Part shown: one piece after another, positions 7,235 through 15,174 of the stretch | Numbering within the stretch: position 1 is the first letter of the stretch | Layout of the letters: every line of letters begins with the position of its first letter | Source: JAFDVL01 sp043736395 | Lineage (GTDB): Bacteria > Acidobacteriota > Blastocatellia > RBC074 | Length of the DNA: 17,353 bases | Assembly (NCBI GenBank): GCA_043736395.1 | Contig: JAYTCQ010000270.1 | Coordinates: forward strand, 1 to 17,353 | Reading direction: 5' to 3' | Made by a program: the position numbers and the translations under genes | The notes under the pieces: model-generated | Database searches by the model: none | What the model was told of the DNA's origin: nothing | What the model saw: the letters and a program-made list of their open reading frames with translations, nothing else

Positions 7235-9976
7235 CTATTTTGCTTTTCGTTCGGAAGCGATTCTCTTTATTTCTGGATCGCTTCTCAATTCTTTCAAATC
7301 TGGCAAACTTAAAATTTCGTCTGATGATACACCGAGCGCCAGCGCCTGGCGAAAGCACTGCAATGATTGTTGGCGTTGACCCAATAAATGATAAATCAAA
7401 ACTCCGGTGATTGGTACTTCGTCCCACTCCGGTTCGCGTTTCATGGCCAGCTCAAAATATTGTCTGGCTTCTTTTTCTTGACCGCCGATTTTGCTCAACC
7501 AATCTGCCATTAATAAAGCAGTTTCTGCGCTCTCCAAATCAAGTGAAGTAACTTTTTTCAATTTTGTAATGGCTGTTTCGTAGGCTTGTCCTGCTTCAGA
7601 TTTTCGTCCATCAATCATCCGCAAGGCATCACCCAGGTTGCCATAAAACTGAGGATTGTCAGGAGCAAGTTCAATAGATTTTTGATATGCCTCGGCTGCT
7701 TGCGGAAAATTTTCATTCCAATAATTAACTGAACCAAGCCCGGCATAAGTATTAGCATTCGGCGCAATTTTTAGCGCTTCTTCATAATGAAATTTTGCTT
7801 GATCATAACGCTGTAATTTCAATAAAACGCTGCCGAGGTTGTTCAGATTTTTGACATTGCGCGGCAAGAGCTGTTTCAATCGAAGCCAATGATAAAGGGC
7901 TTGTTCGTAATTCTTTTGCCCGTAATAAAATGCTCCTGCTTCAGAATATCCCAACCAGAAATTCGGGTTTTTGCTGATTGCGGTTTGAAAGGTTGCCTTC
8001 GCTTCTTCCGGCTTGTTGGCGTATTCGTACGCCGAAGCCAGCCCAACAAATGACTCTAAATTATTCGGAGATTTTTCAATTGTACGTAGAAACGCAGCGA
8101 TAGCTTGCGGTTCATTATTGTTGGCTAAGTGAATTTCGCCCAATGTTTGCTGGACTTCGACTAAGTCAGGATTTTTTAAATTCGCCGCATGAGAATAAAT
8201 TAAGGCAGAATTGATCGAGTCTTTATCATTCGTCAACTTGAAACGAGCGAGGTATGCTCGCGCTTGCAATGCCTGAACTTCTGCGGCGTTCCCCGATTGT
8301 CCCAGCAATGCAATCGCATTATTAACGGATTCTAAGGTATGGGTATCGCGTAATATTTCCAGAGCTTTAAGATAACTATTGTAAGAGGCAATTGGCTGGG
8401 AAGATTTTTTTATTGCATCAGAATTCAATTTTCCTTTTAATTTTGCAGTCACTTCTGAAACGATTTGTTGTTGTGCAGCTTGCAGGTTTTCGGCTCTGGC
8501 AACTCCACTGAAGACGCCTTCGCCATTCGCGTTTTTCACTGCATATTCAATTTCTGCTGCGTCTGTCAATTTGCGAATTATTCCACTCAGAATCAAATTC
8601 GCACCAAGATTTTCGACTGCCCATTTTGCGTCTACGGCGTCATCGCTCTCGGCAATTTGAATATCGGAAAAATTACTGAGCGTACGCCGCAACGATTCGG
8701 CTAATCCCAGCGCAGTCAATTGATCGTCCTGCGAATTAGAATTTTGGACGGTAAAATTCATCACTGCCAATGTTTTTTCTGCAGGAATTACCGGAGCAAC
8801 TTTTGATTTGAAAAAACTGTAGCCGAACAAGCTACCCAATAAAATCAAGGCTGTCACGGCAGCGACCTTTAAATTCTGCGAAATATTGCTGCCCGGTTTT
8901 GCCTTGAATGCCGCTTCAATAGACGCCGGATTGACCACACGTTCAGCTGCTTTTTTTCGGAGAGCTATTATTAGAAAATCACGGATGCTGGCTGGTGTTT
9001 CCTTCGGCAACAATTTCCAATTTGGCTCACGTCCTAGAATTGCCGCCATAGTTTCAGCATCCGTTTTTTCACGAAACGGATGTTCTCCACTAAGCGCTTC
9101 AAAAAGCATAACGCCGTATGACCACCAATCCGTAGCCGGAATGATATCATCGCCGCACACCTGTTCAGGACTCATATACGTCAGCGTCCCCATCATCACC
9201 CGATCTTTGGTGATCGTCCCTTGCGACGTGATTGCTCCTAAAAATTTTGTTTGGGGATCTTCAGATGTTGCTTCGCGTTCGGTAATTTTTGCCAACCCGA
9301 AATCCAGAATTTTCACATCACCTTCAGCCGTGATTTTTACATTCGAAGGTTTTAAATCACGATGAATTACCTGCGTTTTGTGCGCCGCGTTTAAGCCTGA
9401 AGCGAGCTGCGAAAAAATTGTAGCGGCTTCCGCGAGTGGCATTTTCCCCTGACTAAATCGTTCAGCCAACGTGATGCCGCTAATGTAATCCATCACTAAA
9501 AATCTGGGCTGATTTTGCTGTTCGCGATCAAAGTCAAAAAGCGTCGCGACGTTGGGATGATGCACCCGCGCCAGCATTTGGGCTTCGCGTTTGAATCGTT
9601 TGACGCGATCAGGATTCAATGCAAAATGCGGCGGCAAAATCTTCAGTGCGACTTCGCGATGGAGGTTTAAATCACGAGCAAGATAGACAGTTCCCATCCC
9701 GCCTGCGCCAATTGGCTTGTTTATTTCAAAATTGCCAATCCGCGTCCCGGATAAATCTTGTTGTTGCATTTGTGCGAGGTTGCGGGCGGCTGATTCTATC
9801 GCGGGAGTTTCAAGAAAATCATTGAGATTTTCTTCGTGGCTGAGCAGCGAAAAAACTTCATTTTGAAGAGCTACATCGTTTGTCGCTAAGCGAATAAATT
9901 GCTCTCGCTGACCTGCCGGAAGGTTAATTGCGGCCAGCAAAATCTGATCAACTTGTTCCCATTGTTGAGGGGTCAT
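7235..9976 (-). CDS. Membrane Ser/Thr protein kinase with TolB-like segment and C-terminal TPRs
   Basis: A 913-aa Hanks-type kinase from ATG 9976-9974. The open frame extends 12 codons further to a TTG, but MTPQQWEQVDQILLAAINL is the usual N-terminus of this acidobacterial family. An N-terminal helical segment (1-80) precedes the kinase domain (about 82-355). The domain has the glycine loop GAGGMG (90-95), Lys112 in VALKIL, Glu131, HRDLKPSN (205-212), DFG (225-227), SPE (269-271) and TDWWSYG. All catalytic residues are present, so an active enzyme is expected. The activation segment is long (44 residues from DFG to SPE) and rich in Thr and Ser. One transmembrane helix (about 371-389) puts the C-terminal part outside the cytoplasm: a TolB/FlgO-like segment (about 398-520), then TPR repeats (about 530-900). 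The start lies 29 bp inside the sigma-factor gene, which points to translational coupling. The signal and targets are unknown. Confidence 0.93.
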   Translation of the reverse strand: MTPQQWEQVDQILLAAINLPAGQREQFIRLATNDVALQNEVFSLLSHEENLNDFLETPAIESAARNLAQMQQQDLSGTRIGNFEINKPIGAGGMGTVYLARDLNLHREVALKILPPHFALNPDRVKRFKREAQMLARVHHPNVATLFDFDREQQNQPRFLVMDYISGITLAERFSQGKMPLAEAATIFSQLASGLNAAHKTQVIHRDLKPSNVKITAEGDVKILDFGLAKITEREATSEDPQTKFLGAITSQGTITKDRVMMGTLTYMSPEQVCGDDIIPATDWWSYGVMLFEALSGEHPFREKTDAETMAAILGREPNWKLLPKETPASIRDFLIIALRKKAAERVVNPASIEAAFKAKPGSNISQNLKVAAVTALILLGSLFGYSFFKSKVAPVIPAEKTLAVMNFTVQNSNSQDDQLTALGLAESLRRTLSNFSDIQIAESDDAVDAKWAVENLGANLILSGIIRKLTDAAEIEYAVKNANGEGVFSGVARAENLQAAQQQIVSEVTAKLKGKLNSDAIKKSSQPIASYNSYLKALEILRDTHTLESVNNAIALLGQSGNAAEVQALQARAYLARFKLTNDKDSINSALIYSHAANLKNPDLVEVQQTLGEIHLANNNEPQAIAAFLRTIEKSPNNLESFVGLASAYEYANKPEEAKATFQTAISKNPNFWLGYSEAGAFYYGQKNYEQALYHWLRLKQLLPRNVKNLNNLGSVLLKLQRYDQAKFHYEEALKIAPNANTYAGLGSVNYWNENFPQAAEAYQKSIELAPDNPQFYGNLGDALRMIDGRKSEAGQAYETAITKLKKVTSLDLESAETALLMADWLSKIGGQEKEARQYFELAMKREPEWDEVPITGVLIYHLLGQRQQSLQCFRQALALGVSSDEILSLPDLKELRSDPEIKRIASERKAK

Positions 9977-10538
9977 TTTTACTAAGTTCTCTAAATAAAA
10001 ATCGTTTGGCAAATTTCCAATCGTCCATTACGGTGTCTTCGCTGACACCTAAAACAGTAGCAGATTCTTTCACGGTGAGCCCGCCAAAAAATTTCATCTC
10101 GACGACTTGCGCCTTCCGCGGAGCCACATCGCTCAGCAATACTAACGCATCATCCAACGCTGCATAATCCATCGCATCACTGCTCGCCGAAATCAATAGA
10201 GCATCTTCGAGCGAAACTTTTTGATATTCTCCGCCGCGTTTCAACTGATTTTTGGAACGGGCGTGATCCACTAAAATCCGGCGCATCGTCGTCGCGCAAA
10301 CTGCTAAAAAATGGATGCGATCATTGAAGCTGACGGAATTTGAATCTACCAGTTTCGCATAGACTTCATGCACCAGCTCAGTCGTTTGCATCGAATGATC
10401 AACGCGTTCGCTGCGCATGTACGCGTGGGCGCGGCGATGCAATTCCTCATATACGAGAGGTATCAGCTCATTGAGTGCAGCTTTATCGCCGGAACTCCAA
10501 GCCTGTAATAATTGCGTGACTTCATGGGGAGGCTTCAT
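9948..10538 (-). CDS. ECF RNA polymerase sigma factor, TIGR02999 type
   Basis: A 196-aa ECF sigma factor. I chose ATG 10538-10536 because MKPPHEVTQLLQAWSSGD aligns with the family N-terminus. The open frame continues to 10658, but that part lies across the promoter and into the repeat element. Region 2 covers about 20-92 (LVYEELHRRAHAYMRSE, TTELVHEVYAKL, RRILVDHARSK). The linker KRGGEYQKVSL follows (100-110). Region 4 covers about 128-185, with a helix-turn-helix in FFGGLTVKESATVLGVSEDT (150-169), then DDWKFAKRFLFREL. These are hallmarks of the sigma group usually encoded beside Ser/Thr kinases in Acidobacteria and Planctomycetes. No separate anti-sigma gene is visible, and in such pairs the kinase is thought to control the sigma. 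The stop overlaps the kinase start by 29 bp. No good Shine-Dalgarno is seen. Confidence 0.93.
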   Translation of the reverse strand: MKPPHEVTQLLQAWSSGDKAALNELIPLVYEELHRRAHAYMRSERVDHSMQTTELVHEVYAKLVDSNSVSFNDRIHFLAVCATTMRRILVDHARSKNQLKRGGEYQKVSLEDALLISASSDAMDYAALDDALVLLSDVAPRKAQVVEMKFFGGLTVKESATVLGVSEDTVMDDWKFAKRFLFRELSKNDPSTMGTS

Positions 10539-10566
10539 AACTTTGTTAGTGACGTAACAAGTGAAG

Positions 10567-10572
10567 ATTATA
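10567..10572 (-). promoter_or_regulatory. Extended -10 element for the sigma factor-kinase operon
   Basis: The minus strand reads TGGTATAAT, a perfect TATAAT (10567-10572) with the TGn extension, 28 bp upstream of the sigma-factor ATG. The -35 region at a 17-18 bp spacing is poor, as is common when the -10 is extended. The start point would be near 10560, giving a short leader of about 20 nt. It lies between the gene and the repeat whose nearer arm ends at 10609. Confidence 0.5.
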
Positions 10573-10608
10573 CCACCGGCGATTCGTTGGAAAGCCCAAA
10601 ACGACGCG

Positions 10609-10765
10609 CTGGGAGCGCCAGCATCCTGCTGGCCGCGTTTGGCAGCGAAACGAGGCAAACACGTCGTAGTGAGGAAATAATCTGAAGATTAAGTGAACTC
10701 CTCGCCACCTCACGCGAGCGGCGTTGCACGCGCTCGCGAAGCCAGCAGGATGCTGGCGCTCCCAG
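10609..10765. repeat. REP/MITE-like element with 25-bp perfect terminal inverted repeats and nested hairpins
   Basis: Arms 10609-10633 and 10741-10765 are perfect reverse complements. The 107-bp interior has further perfect stems: CGTTT/AAACG (10636-10640 and 10648-10652), GTGAGG/CCTCAC (10669-10674 and 10708-10713) enclosing TAATCT/AGATTA (10678-10683 and 10686-10691), and CGCGAGCG/CGCTCGCG (10713-10720 and 10731-10738). There is no transposase and no obvious target-site duplication. It ends 4 bp before the lactonase-like stop codon and precedes the sigma promoter, so it may insulate the two operons. The arms differ from those at 6162-6272, so it is another family. I believe related palindromes are dispersed in soil bacterial genomes, but I could not check this. 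Confidence 0.8.
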
Positions 10766-10769
10766 TCAA

Positions 10770-12656
10770 CTACCAATCCAGTCGAACTATTTCATAAGGC
10801 AACAATTCGATGCTGTTATAAACCAAATTGGCTGGTTCAAATTGACTGCGAAAGTTTTCAGGTGCAGACATCGCAGTTTCGACATTCTGCGCATGCAAGC
10901 GACGTACTTGTGAAACCTGATTGATGCCATCCATTGTGACGGTTTGCGTTTCAGAAGTTAAATTTGAGAGCAACAGGGTTTGCCGTTCGCCGTGTTTGAG
11001 GAGCAATGCTTCGACCTTGAGAGCGTCGCCTGATTGCACCGCAAGAACTTCGCCACTTGCGAATTCAGCTACATCCGCCAGGACATGATAGAGCGGAAAA
11101 ACCGCGCCTGGCAATGATGAAAATAGCTCTGGCAACGGCGACCCATTTTCTAATTCCATCACGCCGCACCAGCCCGTCGTTTCAAAACACGTGACGCTGG
11201 CGGCTTCACTTTCTGCGAGTCGTTTCACTGCGCCGAGTGTCCATCCCGCTGCAAATAAAGTCGCTTGTCGGGAATCAACATGCGATGGCAACTGATTAGG
11301 TAGGAGATTCATCACTGAACCCGTTGCGACTGCATTGAAGCGTGGCTTCAGTGTGATGGGCGAGACAACGACCGGCAGATTGCTGAAATATTGCTTGGCG
11401 CTGCGCACCGGATGCGGGATCGCTGTGAGCGCTTCAACTAACGAAAGATTGTCAAAAGCATGCGTCTGCGGGTTCATCGAAAAAGTCACGAAATCAATCA
11501 ATGCAGCGGGTGGGCTTGGTTGATTGAGCTGATAAAAGTCCGCATTCGTACCACCGCCAATTGGCGCGCCAAAACCTTGCAAAAATTGTCGTGCTAGTTG
11601 TAACGAACGCGCCGAACTGGATTTCCCATCCGTATCAAATATTAACCAGCGAACAATTGGAGGCTGATTCTGCGTGAGAATGGCGACGAGCGAATGCAAT
11701 TCCGCTTCAGCGTTGTCGCTGAGAAATAGTACGATTTCAAGTTTTGTATTAAGTCGCGAAGCTTCGTTGATGGCACGAGTAAGAAGTTGGTCAAATCCGC
11801 TTTCGGTCAGTTTTAAATCTACACGTAAATGTGCTGGCTTGAGCTTTGCCATCCGTTCGGTTTCACGCGTTGACATTTCGTAATTGGAAAGGCCGAAACC
11901 AATCGTCGGAAGGGTACAGCTTTGGCCAGTCCGAGTAAGAGCGATGCTTTTCGTGGCAGATTTTTCTATCGGCTGAATAATTTTTTCTGTCTCGCGTAGC
12001 CGCAATTCTACGGTTTGTGTGATGCGAGTTCCAGTGACAACTTCCAACGGAAAAGGAATTCGAAGCGGCGTGCAATACGTCTTGAAACTCGCATCAATCC
12101 AGTTACGCTGATCTTCCATTTCAAACAAGTCACCGCTCATCGAAACGTCTGCCCATAGGCCAGGAGTGACTTCGTGTGAGATGCTGCCGAGGTCGTGAAT
12201 CGCTTTGATCGGTTGTTCTTTGGCGACTAACTGCGGAAATTCTGTCAAGTATTCTGAGCCATTCGCATATCGTACGCGACACGATTTTCCCGACAGTTCC
12301 GACGGATGAAGCACACAAAATCCAATGCGATTTCGCAGAAAAGTCGAACGCGCTTCCCCGTCAAACTTGAAGCGAATCGTGCCGTCGGAATCGCCGGTAA
12401 TTTCTCCGCGCCAGACAAAATCAATTTCGCGCTCCCGATGTTGCGCTTCAAATAGAACGCGAAACGAATGCTCTTCCTGTTCAAAATCTAAAATTGAAAT
12501 GACCGACGGAATCGTCTCCCAATTGCGATCACGGAGCGCAATATAAAGGCGCCGCAGAATTTCGTATTCGCCCCATTTGATATAGCGCAACCCGCCATTG
12601 TCATACAGCACCCGTAACGATCCGGCACGTAATTCACTTAGTTCAGTTAGTTGCAT
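10770..12656 (-). CDS. apnL: D-apionate lactonase-like protein (ApnL family)
   Basis: A 628-aa cytoplasmic protein, last gene of the sugar ABC operon. I chose ATG 12656-12654, which has AAAGGGA (12662-12668) at a 5-nt spacing; an in-frame GTG sits 5 codons upstream. An N-terminal beta-rich domain (about 1-225) contains RYIKWGEYEILRRLY (24-38), GFCVLHP (112-118) and FEMEDQRNWIDASFKTY (178-194). A TIM-barrel-like middle (about 250-500) has GFGLSN, LRVDL (277-281) and GGGTNADFYQLN (367-378). A C-terminal beta domain (about 530-628) resembles those ending glycoside-hydrolase-like proteins. Length, layout and these segments fit ApnL, which opens D-apionolactone to D-apionate, as I recall the family. 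The neighbouring CUT2 transporter fits, since apionate pathways were linked to such importers. No apionate dehydrogenase or decarboxylase lies in the window, so the exact substrate is uncertain. Confidence 0.65.
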   Translation of the reverse strand: MQLTELSELRAGSLRVLYDNGGLRYIKWGEYEILRRLYIALRDRNWETIPSVISILDFEQEEHSFRVLFEAQHREREIDFVWRGEITGDSDGTIRFKFDGEARSTFLRNRIGFCVLHPSELSGKSCRVRYANGSEYLTEFPQLVAKEQPIKAIHDLGSISHEVTPGLWADVSMSGDLFEMEDQRNWIDASFKTYCTPLRIPFPLEVVTGTRITQTVELRLRETEKIIQPIEKSATKSIALTRTGQSCTLPTIGFGLSNYEMSTRETERMAKLKPAHLRVDLKLTESGFDQLLTRAINEASRLNTKLEIVLFLSDNAEAELHSLVAILTQNQPPIVRWLIFDTDGKSSSARSLQLARQFLQGFGAPIGGGTNADFYQLNQPSPPAALIDFVTFSMNPQTHAFDNLSLVEALTAIPHPVRSAKQYFSNLPVVVSPITLKPRFNAVATGSVMNLLPNQLPSHVDSRQATLFAAGWTLGAVKRLAESEAASVTCFETTGWCGVMELENGSPLPELFSSLPGAVFPLYHVLADVAEFASGEVLAVQSGDALKVEALLLKHGERQTLLLSNLTSETQTVTMDGINQVSQVRRLHAQNVETAMSAPENFRSQFEPANLVYNSIELLPYEIVRLDW

Positions 12657-12676
12657 TTCATTCCCTTTCACGAGCG

Positions 12677-13663
12677 TCAGTTGACGGGTCTGATAGTACG
12701 CCGCTGTGAATGCCTTAGCTGTTTGTTGCGCAAACTATCGAGCAATACCGCGAGAAAAATAATTGCGCTCATCACCAGCGGATAAAGATATGGATCAGCA
12801 TTCACGATCACCAACCCGTTTTCAATAGTTTGAATGAGCAGTGCTCCAAGCAATGTTCCCGGCAACACGGCTCCCCTGCCGCCGAACAAACTTGTGCCTC
12901 CGAGGACGGCGGCGGCGATGGCGGCAAATTCCCGTTGGCTGCCAAATGAAGGCGAGACCGCGCCGAGTTGCGCAATGGAAACCAATCCACCAATCGCCGC
13001 GCATAATCCGCTGATAACGTACACTGCAAATTTAATGCGCTCCACCTGAATGCCAGCTTTCCGCGCCGCATCTGCATCATTCCCCAGCGCGTAAATCTGC
13101 CTGCCGAATGAGGTACGTGTCAGGGTCACATGCGCGATTACAATTACAATTCCCAGCATCAGCACCGGAAATGGAATGCCTGCGATGCGTGCCGCGCCGA
13201 TGCGCAACATGGATTCCGGCAAATTCATCGCGCGTGTTTCGGTGATCCACAATCCCAACCCTCTACAAAAATATAACGTTGCCAGCGTGACGATAAACGG
13301 GATGATACGGAGCCGTGTGATGAACAGCGCATTGATTGCGCCAAACAGAATTCCAGTCACCAAAATTACCGCGCAGGCCAACCACAACGGTTGTCCGCTC
13401 AGCACCATTTTTCCGGCTACGGCGGCGGAAACGAACATCACCGACCCGACTGATAAATCTATTCCGGCGGTCAAAAGGACAAAAGTCATCCCAGTCGCTA
13501 CGATGGCGGTAGAGGCCGATTGGATCAAAATGTTGAGGAAGTTATTGCCCGCCAAAAATTGCGGCGATAGCATGCTGAAAACGACGAGCACGACAATGAA
13601 CATCAACGGCGCGGCATAGCGCAATACGATCCCCGATAAATTGTTCCCAGTTTTTTCAATCAC
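12677..13663 (-). CDS. CUT2 sugar ABC transporter permease (second permease of the operon)
   Basis: About 328 aa, RbsC-like, with multiple hydrophobic membrane segments. Family landmarks are GIDLSVGS (67-74), TRLRIIPFIVTLATLYFCRG in the next conserved segment, the cytoplasmic coupling loop GNDADAARKAGI, and GGTSLFGGRG. I place the start at GTG 13663-13661, because AGGTGA (13669-13674) lies 5 nt before it inside the end of the ATPase gene, and the length then matches RbsC. An ATG at 13738 would add 25 residues and overlap the ATPase gene by over 80 bp. The GTG start overlaps the ATPase stop by 8 bp, so translation is coupled. It ends 20 bp before the lactonase-like start. With the permease at 15175 it probably forms a heterodimeric channel. 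Confidence 0.9.
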   Translation of the reverse strand: MIEKTGNNLSGIVLRYAAPLMFIVVLVVFSMLSPQFLAGNNFLNILIQSASTAIVATGMTFVLLTAGIDLSVGSVMFVSAAVAGKMVLSGQPLWLACAVILVTGILFGAINALFITRLRIIPFIVTLATLYFCRGLGLWITETRAMNLPESMLRIGAARIAGIPFPVLMLGIVIVIAHVTLTRTSFGRQIYALGNDADAARKAGIQVERIKFAVYVISGLCAAIGGLVSIAQLGAVSPSFGSQREFAAIAAAVLGGTSLFGGRGAVLPGTLLGALLIQTIENGLVIVNADPYLYPLVMSAIIFLAVLLDSLRNKQLRHSQRRTIRPVN

Positions 13664-15161
13664 GAGTTTCACCTGATTGCAGAGCTGCACTGAGAATTTT
13701 TTCGCGGCTGAATTGACATCGATTAAAGCGCGCAGCAATTGCGCCTCGCTTCATCACAAGCATTCGATCACAGACGCTAATCAATTCCTCAATCTCTGAG
13801 GAAATGAACAAAATTCCTGTGCCCTGCTCCGCCAGTTGATTGATGATGCGATAAATTTCAGAACGTGCGCCAACGTCTACTCCGCGCGTCGGTTCATCCA
13901 GAATTAGCACGACAGGATTTCGCATCAGCCATTTTGCCAGCACGACTTTTTGTTGATTGCCGCCGCTTAAATTTCTGACGGGTTGAGTAAATTTTCCGCC
14001 GCCTTTGATCTGCACCGAAGCTGCCTTTTGATTGACGGCATCGTCTAATCGAGTTCGTTCAATCAATGCGCCCGAGGTGAATTCCGACAAAGCGGTCAGT
14101 GCGATATTGTCGTTGATGGCGGCGTCCATCATTAATCCTTCATCGCGCCGATTCTCAGTCAAAAAAGCCATCCCGCGCTGAATGCGTTCACGAGTAGAAA
14201 GCGAGCTGACTTCTTCGCCATCAATCGTAATTCTGCCGCTCCCGTATGGATCAAGACCGAACAGGGTACGGGCGAGTTCTGTTCGTCCGGCTCCCATTAA
14301 TCCGCCGATGCCCAGAATTTCGCCGCGTTGCAAATTGAAATTAATGTCTTCGATCACGCCCGGTTGCGAGAGGTTGGCGACTTGCAAGACAGCCTCAGCC
14401 GCAGGCGTCGTGACGTGCGGAGGATAGAGATGATCCAAACTTCGACCGACCATCATCGTAATTAATCGCTCCGTCGTGAACTCTTCTTTTCGGCCTGTCC
14501 CGACTACTTCACCATCTCGCAGCACGAGCATTTCGTCGCACAAACGAAAGACATCCGGCAGCACATGCGAAATGTAAATCATCGCGATGCCCTGCGTTCG
14601 AAGCCGTTCGATCAACGCAAATAGTCTGTCCGTTTCGCGACTCGTCAACGAAGTCGTCGGCTCGTCAAAAATGACGATCCTGGCGTTTTGTCCGAGTGCG
14701 CGAGCAATTTCTACTAACTGCCGTTCGCCGGGTGAAAGATTCTCGACGAGCGTGTCAGACGAAATATTTAAATTAACCGCCTCAAGCAATTCCGCCGTCT
14801 TCGTCCGCATCAATTTGCGATCAATAAATTGAAATTTATTGATCGGGAACTTAGAAATAAAAAGATTTTCCGCAATGCTAAGATTCGTGAAAAGATTTAG
14901 TTCCTGATGAACAAATGCGACACCGTGTCGCGTCGCTTCCGCCGGAGTTTTGGGAATGTATTCTTCTCCGTTCAGCCGCATCACTCCACTGTCGGATGGT
15001 GTGACACCGCCCAGAATATTCATCAACGTAGATTTGCCCGCGCCGTTTTCCCCGACCAATCCGAGCACGCTCCCAGATGCGAGCGACAAATTGACATCGC
15101 GCAGGACAGGCACGCCAAAATAGCTTTTTCCGATTTGTGAACATTCCAACAAATAGCTCAT
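13656..15161 (-). CDS. CUT2 sugar ABC transporter ATP-binding protein (double ATPase, RbsA/MglA type)
   Basis: 501 aa, exactly the size expected for RbsA-like proteins with two fused nucleotide-binding domains. Domain 1 is intact: Walker A GENGAGKST (37-45), Q-loop VHQEL near 86, signature LSPGERQ (142-148), Walker B IVIFDEP (162-168) and switch His199. Domain 2 is the usual degenerate copy: GLMGAGRTE (287-295, Arg in place of the Walker A Lys), LSGGNQQK (398-405), LDEPTRGVD (421-429) and no switch His. It powers import through the two flanking permeases. I chose ATG 15161, with AGGA 5 nt upstream and 13 bp after the previous stop, over an ATG at 15200 lying inside the preceding gene. Confidence 0.95.
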   Translation of the reverse strand: MSYLLECSQIGKSYFGVPVLRDVNLSLASGSVLGLVGENGAGKSTLMNILGGVTPSDSGVMRLNGEEYIPKTPAEATRHGVAFVHQELNLFTNLSIAENLFISKFPINKFQFIDRKLMRTKTAELLEAVNLNISSDTLVENLSPGERQLVEIARALGQNARIVIFDEPTTSLTSRETDRLFALIERLRTQGIAMIYISHVLPDVFRLCDEMLVLRDGEVVGTGRKEEFTTERLITMMVGRSLDHLYPPHVTTPAAEAVLQVANLSQPGVIEDINFNLQRGEILGIGGLMGAGRTELARTLFGLDPYGSGRITIDGEEVSSLSTRERIQRGMAFLTENRRDEGLMMDAAINDNIALTALSEFTSGALIERTRLDDAVNQKAASVQIKGGGKFTQPVRNLSGGNQQKVVLAKWLMRNPVVLILDEPTRGVDVGARSEIYRIINQLAEQGTGILFISSEIEELISVCDRMLVMKRGAIAARFNRCQFSREKILSAALQSGETRD

Positions 15162-15174
15162 CAATTTCCTAAAA

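Noticed and set aside
7140..7427. 96-codon extension of the 140-aa protein
   Set aside because: It overlaps the kinase gene and the hairpin, while a good ribosome-binding site precedes the ATG at 7139.
9977..10012. Twelve-codon N-terminal extension of the kinase
   Set aside because: It would start at TTG deeper inside the sigma gene; the ATG at 9976 matches the usual MTPxxW start of the family.
10539..10658. Forty-codon N-terminal extension of the sigma factor
   Set aside because: It runs through the extended -10 element and into the repeat arm; the family homology begins at MKPPHEVTQ.
6162..10765. CRISPR array or composite transposon bounded by the repeats
   Set aside because: The repeats are inverted pairs of different families with no regular spacing, spacers or transposase.
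13176..13619. 147-codon open frame on the plus strand opposite the second permease
   Set aside because: It is antisense to a well-supported membrane protein gene and has no recognisable motif; a by-product of that gene's codon pattern.
13664..13738. Upstream ATG start for the second permease
   Set aside because: It would overlap the ATPase gene by over 80 bp and lacks a Shine-Dalgarno; the GTG at 13663 has one and gives the family length.
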